Source of the DNA: Opitutaceae bacterium
Lineage (GTDB): Bacteria; Verrucomicrobiota; Verrucomicrobiae; Opitutales; Opitutaceae
Reading direction: 5' to 3'
Assembly (NCBI GenBank): GCA_031266495.1
Contig: JAISAX010000273.1
Span: 1-21,869, forward strand
Length of the DNA stretch: 21,869 nt
The position numbers and the translations under genes were made by a program. Below are positions 15,871 through 21,869 of this stretch, piece after piece. The notes under the pieces are model-generated. The model did not search any database. It was not told the origin of the DNA and saw only the letters and a program-made list of their open reading frames with translations. The stretch's first letter is position 1. The number at the start of each line of letters is the position of its first letter.

Positions 15871-18800
15871 AACGAAGCATCCTGTTTTCTCTTCTCCTAT
15901 TTTACCGGGAAAGGGCAAGACGGTCTCCGGCTGGCCACAAGCCGGGATGGCCGTTCCTGGACTCCGCTGGGGAACGGCCGCGTTTTCCTGAAGCCTCAGG
16001 TGGGCGAATCGAGGTTGATGCGTGACCCCCATCTGTTCCCCGGACCGGGTGGAGTGTTTCATCTGGTCTGGACGACCTCCTGGGACGGGCAAACCATCGG
16101 CTACGCGTCGTCGCACGATCTGGTCCGATGGTCGGAGCAGCGCACACTTTCCGTAATGGCCAACGAGCCTGGTTGCCGAAATTGTTGGGCACCTGAACTG
16201 GCGTTCGACGATGCCACCGGCGAATTCGTCATCCTCTGGTCATCCACCGTGGCAGGACGTTTCGCGTCAACTGCCGGCAGTTGCGAAGACGGATACAATC
16301 ACCGCCTCTACGCCTGTCGCACGCGAGACTTCATCACTCTGACTCCCGCCAGGCTGCTGTTCGACCCTGGCTACCCGGTGATCGACGGCTCGCTGGTGCG
16401 ACGCGGAGATTGCTGGTATCTGGTTTACAAGGACGAGACGCGCCACCCCGAACCCCGCAAGCACCTGAAATGGGTCTCGGGTCCGTCGCCGACCGGGCCG
16501 TGGTCCGCGCCCTCCGCCCCGATTTCGCGCGACTGGGTGGAGGGGCCGGCGTCGCTGGAAATCGGGGGCGAGATCCGGGTTTACCACGACGTATATCGGG
16601 AAAAGCATTACGGCGCGGTGAAAACCCGCGACTTTGTCACATGGGAGGATGCCGGACCGGTCTCGATGCCTCCCGGCGCGCGCCACGGGACGCTCCTGCG
16701 CGTGCCCGCCGGGATCGTTGAAAAGCTCCAGCCCGTCCTGCCTGGTCCCGCAATCTGGATCGCCGCTTCCCATGGCGGCGGCAAACAAAGTTCGTCGCCG
16801 GCGCCCTGGTTGCGCAAAGGCTTCGTCCTCGATGCGCCCGTCGCCGCCGCAACCCTCACCGCCACCGCACTGGGCCTCTACGAATGCGAAATCAACGGAC
16901 GCGTGGTGGGCGACCGGGTGTTCGCCCCCGGCTGGACCAATTATCACAAGCGCGTGTATTGCCAGACTCATGACGTATCCGCGTTGCTCCGGCCGGGGGA
17001 AAATGTGCTGGGCGCCATCCTTGGCGAAGGCTGGTATTCGGGGCATGTCGGCTGGTTCAAACGCCAGATTTACGGCGACCGCCCGCGTTTCCTCGCCCGC
17101 CTGGACATCTGGCTGGCGGATGGACGCTCGCTGACCATCGCGACTGATGCGTCGTGGAAGGTCAACCGTGGCCCCATCCTCGAAAACGAGATTCTCCACG
17201 GCGAGACTTACGATGCGCGTCAGGAATTGTCCGGATGGTCCGGGTCCGGCTACGACGATGCCGCCTGGCTGCCGGTCACGCCGATGGTGGCTCCCGCCGG
17301 GTTGGTGATCGAGCCATCGCCCGGCCCGGGAGTGAAACGTCACGAGACTTTTGTTGGCAAAATCATCGGGAACCGCCCCGGGGACTCCCGCTTGTTCGAC
17401 TTTGGCCAGAACATCGCCGGGCGGGTGCGCATCACGGTGGAGGCGTCGGCGGGGACCACCCTGAAAATCCGGCACAGCGAAATCCTCATCTCCGGGGGCG
17501 ACCCATACTACGACAACCTGCGCAGCGCCGCCGCGACCGATTATTACACCTGCAAGGGCGGCGGTCCGGAAATCTGGGAGCCACGCTTCACCTTTCACGG
17601 CTTTCGCTACGCCGAAGTCACCGGCCTCACACGCGATACACCGCTCTCCATCATCGCTGTCGCGATTTACTCCGACATGGCGGCGACCGGCCATTTCGCC
17701 TGCTCCAACCCGCTTCTCAACCAACTGCAAAGCAACATAGTGTGGGGGCAGAAGGGCAACTTCCTCGATGTGCCCACCGACTGCCCGCAACGCGACGAAC
17801 GCCTCGGCTGGACCGGCGACGCCCAGGTATTCGTGCGCACCGCCGCCTTCAACCTCGATGTGCACGGTTTCTTTAAAAAATGGATACAGGATTTGCGCGA
17901 CGCGCAAGCCCCCTGCGGAGCCATCCCCTCCGTGGCTCCCGATCCGAACGGCGTGAACGTGATCTGGGGGGTGAACAAATTCGACGGCGGCCCCGCGTGG
18001 TCCGACGCGCACGTCATTTGCCCGTGGACCATCTATCTTTGCTATGGTGACAAGGATATCCTCGCCGACCACTACGACTCCATGGTCGCCTGGATCGACC
18101 ATCAGTGTGACGACTGGTGCATCGGCCACATCCGCGCGCATCCTGATCGCGAAAGCTGGTCCGGTTTCGGCGATTGGCTCGCGCCGGACGGCCCGGACTC
18201 CTGCAAGGGCGCCACTCCCCACGATCTGATCGGCACCGCCTTCCTGGCCTACGATCTCGACATCATGAACCGGGTGGCCCGCGTGCTCGGCAAGGATGCG
18301 GAGTCGAAACGCTTTGCCGCACTGCACGGCGAAGTCGTCGCGGCCTTTCGCCGGCGTTTCGTCACACCCGACGGGCTGATCGTCTCTGGCACTCAGACCG
18401 CCCATGTCCTTGCCCTTCACTTCGATCTCGTGCCGGAATCGCAGCGCCCGGTCATGGCTCGCTCGCTGGTCCGCGACATCAGAAACCGGGGCATGCACCT
18501 CGCCACCGGCTTCGTCGGCACACCCTTCCTGCTCGACGTCCTGGAGCGTCATGGTGAACTCGATACGGCTTGCGCGTTGCTGGAACAGGAGACGTTTCCC
18601 TCCTGGCTGTTCCCCGTGAAAAACGGCGCCACCACCATATGGGAGCACTGGGATGGATGGTCTCCGAAAAAAGGATTTCAGGACAAAGGCATGAACTCGT
18701 TCAACCACTATGCTTACGGCGCGGTGGGAGCGTGGATGTATCGCACGGTGGCGGGCATCGAACCGGATCCTGCGGAGCCGGGTTATCGTCGCGTGATATT

Positions 18801-19023
18801 CCGCCCTCATCCGGGCGGCACACTCACCTGGGCCGAGGCGTCGTTGAAAACGCCGCAAGGAGACGCCAGTATCCGCTGGGACTTGGGAGACGACTCGCTT
18901 GTCGTGAAGTTCACGGTGCCCGAAGGCAGCCGGGCAGTTTTTGAGACGCCGCCGGGTTTCACCGGCGAGATCGAGGTCGATTACGGCCCCGGCTTGCACG
19001 AATTCACGCTCCAACGAGCTTGA
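15868..19023 (+). CDS. GH43-like beta-propeller fused to GH78 alpha-L-rhamnosidase
   Basis: A 1051-residue two-enzyme fusion. Residues ~1-290 form a GH43-type five-bladed propeller with RDPHLF (D53), WAPE (107-110), VIDGS (D173) and EGPASL (E225) as candidate catalytic acids; GH43 enzymes release arabinose or xylose. Residues ~295-1051 match bacterial alpha-L-rhamnosidase: an N-terminal beta domain (LGLYECEINGRVVGDRVFAPGWT), a middle beta domain (FDFGQNIAGRVRI), an (alpha/alpha)6 catalytic domain with DVPTDCPQRDERLGWTGD (probable acid E644) and TTIWEHWDGW (probable base E926), and a C-terminal beta domain. No signal peptide is visible and the first blade starts within ten residues of the Met, so it is probably cytoplasmic. 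The start ATG lies in the arm of an inverted repeat. The gene converges on the GH4 gene 54 bases downstream with no strong terminator. Confidence 0.9.
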   Translation: MNEASCFLFSYFTGKGQDGLRLATSRDGRSWTPLGNGRVFLKPQVGESRLMRDPHLFPGPGGVFHLVWTTSWDGQTIGYASSHDLVRWSEQRTLSVMANEPGCRNCWAPELAFDDATGEFVILWSSTVAGRFASTAGSCEDGYNHRLYACRTRDFITLTPARLLFDPGYPVIDGSLVRRGDCWYLVYKDETRHPEPRKHLKWVSGPSPTGPWSAPSAPISRDWVEGPASLEIGGEIRVYHDVYREKHYGAVKTRDFVTWEDAGPVSMPPGARHGTLLRVPAGIVEKLQPVLPGPAIWIAASHGGGKQSSSPAPWLRKGFVLDAPVAAATLTATALGLYECEINGRVVGDRVFAPGWTNYHKRVYCQTHDVSALLRPGENVLGAILGEGWYSGHVGWFKRQIYGDRPRFLARLDIWLADGRSLTIATDASWKVNRGPILENEILHGETYDARQELSGWSGSGYDDAAWLPVTPMVAPAGLVIEPSPGPGVKRHETFVGKIIGNRPGDSRLFDFGQNIAGRVRITVEASAGTTLKIRHSEILISGGDPYYDNLRSAAATDYYTCKGGGPEIWEPRFTFHGFRYAEVTGLTRDTPLSIIAVAIYSDMAATGHFACSNPLLNQLQSNIVWGQKGNFLDVPTDCPQRDERLGWTGDAQVFVRTAAFNLDVHGFFKKWIQDLRDAQAPCGAIPSVAPDPNGVNVIWGVNKFDGGPAWSDAHVICPWTIYLCYGDKDILADHYDSMVAWIDHQCDDWCIGHIRAHPDRESWSGFGDWLAPDGPDSCKGATPHDLIGTAFLAYDLDIMNRVARVLGKDAESKRFAALHGEVVAAFRRRFVTPDGLIVSGTQTAHVLALHFDLVPESQRPVMARSLVRDIRNRGMHLATGFVGTPFLLDVLERHGELDTACALLEQETFPSWLFPVKNGATTIWEHWDGWSPKKGFQDKGMNSFNHYAYGAVGAWMYRTVAGIEPDPAEPGYRRVIFRPHPGGTLTWAEASLKTPQGDASIRWDLGDDSLVVKFTVPEGSRAVFETPPGFTGEIEVDYGPGLHEFTLQRA

Positions 19024-19077
19024 ATTCCGCCCCGAGGCAGTCAGTGGCTGGCGGCGGCATCAAGCTATCCGTCGCCT

Positions 19078-20550
19078 TCAGTGCCCGGCGCGGGGGTTGG
19101 CGCGGGTCTTGCGGAGTTCGGAGAGGGTGCGGGTCTTTTTCGCGGCGGCCGGTTTCCCGGGGCGGGTCCGCAGGCGCGGTTCGGTGGCGAGGCGGCGTTT
19201 CGCGGTGGCAATGGCGGGGCCGTATTGCGGCAGCCACTTCTCGCCCGCCACCAGCATGTCGTCCACGAGTTGCCAGATCTCCGGCGGGTTGCAGACGGCG
19301 CCGGTCAATGGATCGAGCATGAACGCCTGGCGCAGCAACGCATCGTCGCCCGAAACCGCCGCCGCGACCGCGAGGCGCTGCACGTTGACCGACACATGGC
19401 ACACCGCCGCGCAGCCGGGCGGCAGGTCGCCGACGACTGGCAGGTTGATGCCGTTGCGATCCACATAGCCGGGGGCTTCGATCACGCAGTCGTCGGGCAG
19501 GTTTTTGATGACGCCGCGATTGATCGTGTTGAAATGCCCGCGATAGATGCGGCCGGTTTCGAGCGCTTCCACGATGCGCGAGCCGTGTTCGTCGGAACGG
19601 GTTTCCGGAGCGTAGGCGAGTGGTGCGATTTTCCGGTTGCCGCCAAATTCTTCCTCGAACCAGTGGCGGCCTTCGGTACACACGCGGAGGTAGCCGCCGG
19701 TCTCACCGTGTATCCATTCTTCCATGTCGATCCATTTTCTGATCCCGGCGGGGCGCTTGCGGTACCAGGGCACGTATTCGCTCAGGTGTCCGTTGGATTC
19801 GGTGCTGTAAACGCCGAAACGGCGGAGCATGTCGATGCGCACCTTTTCCGTGCGGGAATAGCGCGGGTGCCGCTCGAAGGCGGCGAGCAGTTCATCGCCG
19901 CCGATCTCGCGTCCGGCGTAACGGATTTTCACATACCATGTCTGGTGATTGATGCCGGCGCAGACGATGTCCACCTCGCCGCGCGATTTCACTCCGAGCA
20001 CTTCGGCGATTTGCGTGTGGCCGTGTTGCACGCCGTGGCAGAGGCCGATGCAGCGGACGCCGCCGTGCGTGTTGGCCGCCCAGGTGAGCATGGCCATGGG
20101 GTTGGCGTAGTTGAAGAGGATGCAGCCGGGGGCGGCGACTTCGCGGATGTCCCTGCAGAAATCGAGCAGGGCGGCGATGCCGCGCTGGCCGTACATGATG
20201 CCGCCGGCGCAGAGCGTGTCGCCCACGCACTGGTCGATGCCGTAGCGGAGCGGGATTTCGATGTCGGTGGCGAAGGCTTCGAGTCCGCCGATGCGCACGA
20301 CGCAGAAAACGTATTTCGCCCCGCGGAGCGCGGCGCGGCGGTCGGTGGTGGCAACGAGGCGCAGCGTCTTGCCGAGTCCGTTGGCGGCGATGTCGGCGCG
20401 GTAGATGCGCGTCACCATGTCGAGGTTGCGCGGGTTGATGTCGGTGAAGGCGAGTTCGATGCCGGAAAACTCCGGCACGGCGAGCAAGTCGGCGACGAGT
20501 TTGCGGGTGAAGCCGATGGAGCCGGCTCCGATGAAGGCGATGCGGATCAT
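19078..20550 (-). CDS. GH4 family glycosidase, alpha-galactosidase (MelA)-like
   Basis: A 490-residue member of glycoside hydrolase family 4, which uses NAD+ and a divalent metal in a redox-assisted mechanism. The N-terminal Rossmann motif is FIGAGSIGF (6-14). N150-P151 and the metal-binding C171 (LCHGVQHGH) and H202 (CAGINHQTW) are present, as in MelA-type alpha-galactosidases. Alpha-galacturonidase or alpha-glucosidase activity is also possible in this family. The C-terminal ~30 residues are Arg/Lys-rich and look like an extension past the usual end. No signal peptide is present, so it is cytoplasmic. It is transcribed divergently from an AraC-type regulator that likely controls it. The long open plus-strand frame opposite this gene is a GC-codon shadow. 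Confidence 0.9.
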   Translation of the reverse strand: MIRIAFIGAGSIGFTRKLVADLLAVPEFSGIELAFTDINPRNLDMVTRIYRADIAANGLGKTLRLVATTDRRAALRGAKYVFCVVRIGGLEAFATDIEIPLRYGIDQCVGDTLCAGGIMYGQRGIAALLDFCRDIREVAAPGCILFNYANPMAMLTWAANTHGGVRCIGLCHGVQHGHTQIAEVLGVKSRGEVDIVCAGINHQTWYVKIRYAGREIGGDELLAAFERHPRYSRTEKVRIDMLRRFGVYSTESNGHLSEYVPWYRKRPAGIRKWIDMEEWIHGETGGYLRVCTEGRHWFEEEFGGNRKIAPLAYAPETRSDEHGSRIVEALETGRIYRGHFNTINRGVIKNLPDDCVIEAPGYVDRNGINLPVVGDLPPGCAAVCHVSVNVQRLAVAAAVSGDDALLRQAFMLDPLTGAVCNPPEIWQLVDDMLVAGEKWLPQYGPAIATAKRRLATEPRLRTRPGKPAAAKKTRTLSELRKTRANPRAGH

Positions 20551-20575
20551 GGGAAATGCGGGATCGTGCTCGATA

Positions 20576-20602
20576 GTAGCAAAGTGTTTTCCCGGTTGCT
20601 AC
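20576..20602. promoter_or_regulatory. Inverted repeat in the GH4-AraC divergent promoter region
   Basis: GTAGCAA (20576-20582) and TTGCTAC (20596-20602) are perfect inverted copies with centres 20 bp apart, about two helical turns. On the minus strand a TACTAT -10-like box overlaps the first arm, and the second arm lies near the -35 position. A regulator bound here could control the GH4 gene. Confidence 0.5.
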
Positions 20603-20631
20603 GGGATGAATGTGCGATTTTTTGCAGTTTT

Positions 20632-21534
20632 GTGCTTTTGTCGAAAAATGCATTGAGACGGCTTTCCCGAAAGATTCCGGTCGGGGCCTGTCCGGTTTTT
20701 TTCCCGGCGCGGACGGCGTCGTTGCATGCGATGGCGAGCGGTCTGGGGCACATGACGGAGACGTCGCCGGCGTATGACTGGCATGGGTTGAAGCGGGGGC
20801 GGTCGGAATTCGTGCTGTTCCAGTACACGCTTGCCGGTCGCGGGCGTTTGCGGGTGGGGGAGCGCGACTGCGAGGTGTCGCCGGGGAGGGCGATGTTGCT
20901 GCATTTTCCGGCGGACAATCGTTATTGGTTGCCGGAAGCGGCGGGGGCATCATGGGAGTTTTTTTATCTGTGCCTGCATGGGCTGGAGGTGATGCGGCTG
21001 TGGCCGCGGGTGGAGCAGGCGCACGGGTCGCTGGCGGAGATCGCGCCGGAGGCGGAGCCGGTGCGGCTGGGGGCGGAGTTTGTGACGGCGGCGCTGGAGG
21101 GGCGGGTGACGTCGGCGTTCGAGGCGTCGGCCTGGAGTTACCGGTGGTTGATGGCGATGCTGGCGCTGGCTCCGGCGTCGGCATCGGCGCGGGAATCGTG
21201 CGCGCCTCATGTGGCGGCGCTGGAGCGGGCGCGGCGGTACGCGGAGGAGCATCTTGCGGACGCGTCGGGACCGGGGGTGGACAATCTGGCGCGGGCCGCG
21301 GGGTTGTCGCGGTTTCATTTCACGAGGTTGTTCACGGCGCGGTTTGGCGCTCCGCCGGGCGAGTGGCTGCTCGGGCGCCGGATCAGGGAGGCGGCGCGGT
21401 TGTTGCGGGGCACGGAATTGCCGCTCAAGGAAATCGCCCGGCGTTGCGGGTTTCGCGAGCCGGGGTATTTCGGGCGCGTGTTTCACGAAAAAACCGGACA
21501 GCCGCCGGGGAGTTTCCGGAAGAGCGGGGTGTGA
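20632..21534 (+). CDS. AraC-family transcriptional regulator
   Basis: An N-terminal cupin-type sensor region (HMTETSPAYDWHGLKRGRSEFVLFQYTLAGRGRLRVGERDCEVSPGRAMLLHFP) is followed by the two helix-turn-helix motifs of AraC/XylS proteins (VDNLARAAGLSRFHFTRLFTARFG and LKEIARRCGFREPGYFGRVFHEKTGQPPG). The start is uncertain. The conserved-looking segment PVGACPVFFPARTASLHAMASG lies upstream of the first in-frame ATG at 20731, so a non-ATG start is likely: GTG at 20632 (300 residues) or TTG at 20653. No Shine-Dalgarno sequence decides between them. The gene is divergent from the GH4 gene, with an inverted repeat between them, which suggests it activates GH4 in response to a sugar. Confidence 0.85.
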   Translation: MLLSKNALRRLSRKIPVGACPVFFPARTASLHAMASGLGHMTETSPAYDWHGLKRGRSEFVLFQYTLAGRGRLRVGERDCEVSPGRAMLLHFPADNRYWLPEAAGASWEFFYLCLHGLEVMRLWPRVEQAHGSLAEIAPEAEPVRLGAEFVTAALEGRVTSAFEASAWSYRWLMAMLALAPASASARESCAPHVAALERARRYAEEHLADASGPGVDNLARAAGLSRFHFTRLFTARFGAPPGEWLLGRRIREAARLLRGTELPLKEIARRCGFREPGYFGRVFHEKTGQPPGSFRKSGV

Positions 21535-21596
21535 CGCCAGGCAGCGGGACGCCGCTTCAACCTTCGCTCCCGCCCCTGTCTCGTCGCGTTTTGCCG

Positions 21597-21623
21597 AAAT
21601 CTGCAAAATTTGCGGAAATTTGC
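21597..21623. promoter_or_regulatory. Three phased direct repeats AAATYTGC
   Basis: AAATCTGC at 21597-21604, AAATTTGC at 21606-21613 and AAATTTGC at 21616-21623 recur every 9-10 bases, about one helical turn, downstream of the AraC gene. Phased direct repeats of this size are the style of AraC-type binding sites. Confidence 0.45.
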
Positions 21624-21645
21624 GAATCTCCCAAAAAACACTTGC

Positions 21646-21657
21646 CATTGCGCAATG
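21646..21657. promoter_or_regulatory. Perfect palindrome CATTGCGCAATG
   Basis: A perfect 12-bp palindrome with a central CG lies 23 bases past the phased repeats. It is a candidate operator of the LacI style for a gene to the right of the window. Confidence 0.45.
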
Positions 21658-21736
21658 CCCTCTCAGGTTCGCCAGTTCATTTGCCGCCGTCGCTGGCACC
21701 GTCACGAATCACATCACATGCGCAACACGTCTCACA

Positions 21737-21784
21737 TAACCACAACCCGCACCGTTGAAAATGCGGTGTTTATGAATGTGGTTA
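21737..21784. repeat. Two-part inverted repeat (hairpin)
   Basis: TAACCACA (21737-21744) pairs with TGTGGTTA (21777-21784), and inside it CCGCA (21747-21751) pairs with TGCGG (21762-21766). No T-run follows directly, so a classical terminator is not indicated. Confidence 0.5.
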
Positions 21785-21826
21785 CGAAGGAAAAAATGAC
21801 GCAAGCCACTGTAATAGCGCAGTTTT

Positions 21827-21854
21827 GGGGCCCCCCCCCCGCGGGGGGGGGGGG
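21827..21854. repeat. G4-C10-GC-G12 homopolymer palindrome near the window edge
   Basis: Four G, ten C, GC and twelve G form a self-complementary block, followed by GT-interrupted G-runs to the end of the window. It may be a real G/C repeat or an assembly-edge artefact. Confidence 0.7.
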
Positions 21855-21869
21855 TGTGGGGTGTGGGGG

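Larger units (their letters stand above)
21535..21869. other. Non-coding right edge with regulatory-like repeats
   Basis: No convincing gene was found in the last 335 bases. The stretch holds three phased AAAT(C/T)TGC units, a perfect palindrome, a two-part hairpin and a G/C homopolymer end, listed separately. It probably contains the upstream control region of a gene beyond the window. Confidence 0.6.

Noticed and set aside
16267..19014. Very long minus-strand open frame opposite the GH43-GH78 gene
   Set aside because: It has no recognisable domain and mirrors a gene with clear GH43 and GH78 motifs. Such antisense frames are common in GC-rich codon usage.
19024..19077. Possible terminator between the convergent GH43-GH78 and GH4 genes
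   Set aside because: Only a weak CCGCC/GGCGG pairing is present with no T-run on either strand.
19081..20600. Plus-strand frame continuous with the AraC gene running across GH4
   Set aside because: The translated part is low-complexity Ala/Gly/Val and lies opposite a well-conserved GH4 enzyme. Only the part after about 20632 is real.
1..21869. CRISPR array or insertion sequence
   Set aside because: No regularly spaced identical repeats with unique spacers and no transposase were found in the window.

Overview
The window looks like a chromosomal segment of a high-GC member of the Verrucomicrobiota, most likely Opitutaceae. This is inferred from the mix of gene types and not from any marker gene. 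The supporting signs are a PEP-CTERM exported protein, an H-X9-DG type prepilin-like protein, many glycoside hydrolases with LacI and AraC regulators, and start sites without clear Shine-Dalgarno sequences.

Left part (1-4321), a defence region ending at a tRNA. The window opens inside a large SMC-like ATPase gene, jetC of a type I Wadjet anti-plasmid system. It is followed, with an ATGA overlap, by jetD, the Toprim-like nuclease subunit; jetA and jetB should lie to the left, outside the window. Next, on the minus strand, is a decayed C-terminal piece of an AbiEii/AbiGii-like toxin gene. Then comes a tRNA-Ser(UGA) whose 3' end faces the defence genes, a layout typical of a tRNA-anchored genomic island.

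Middle part (4455-19023), a carbohydrate-use locus. A LacI-family regulator (minus strand) is divergent from six plus-strand genes: a DNRLRE-like PEP-CTERM surface protein, a Sip1/raffinose-synthase-type alpha-galactosidase, an H-X9-DG prepilin-like protein, two tandem paralogous secreted clan GH-A hydrolases with C-terminal CBM9-like domains, and a large GH43-GH78 fusion (arabinosidase/xylosidase-like propeller joined to an alpha-L-rhamnosidase). Two LacI-type operator palindromes flank a TATAAT box in the divergent intergenic region, so the regulator probably represses this cluster. The exported proteins (PEP-CTERM, two GH-A) would bind and cut an extracellular glycan. The enzymes without signal peptides (alpha-galactosidase, GH43-GH78) would trim galactosyl, arabinosyl and rhamnosyl side groups inside the cell. 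A pectin- or arabinogalactan-like substrate is a reasonable guess, but no transporter is visible.

Right part (19078-21534). A GH4 alpha-galactosidase-like gene (minus) is divergent from an AraC-family regulator (plus). A 7-bp inverted repeat with 20-bp centre spacing lies between them. The last 335 bases hold no convincing gene, but they contain phased direct repeats, a perfect palindrome, a hairpin and a G/C homopolymer end that may be an assembly edge.

Recurrent oddities are C/G homopolymer tracts at five places (two inside coding regions) and two intergenic repeat elements that each contain the start codon of the following gene.
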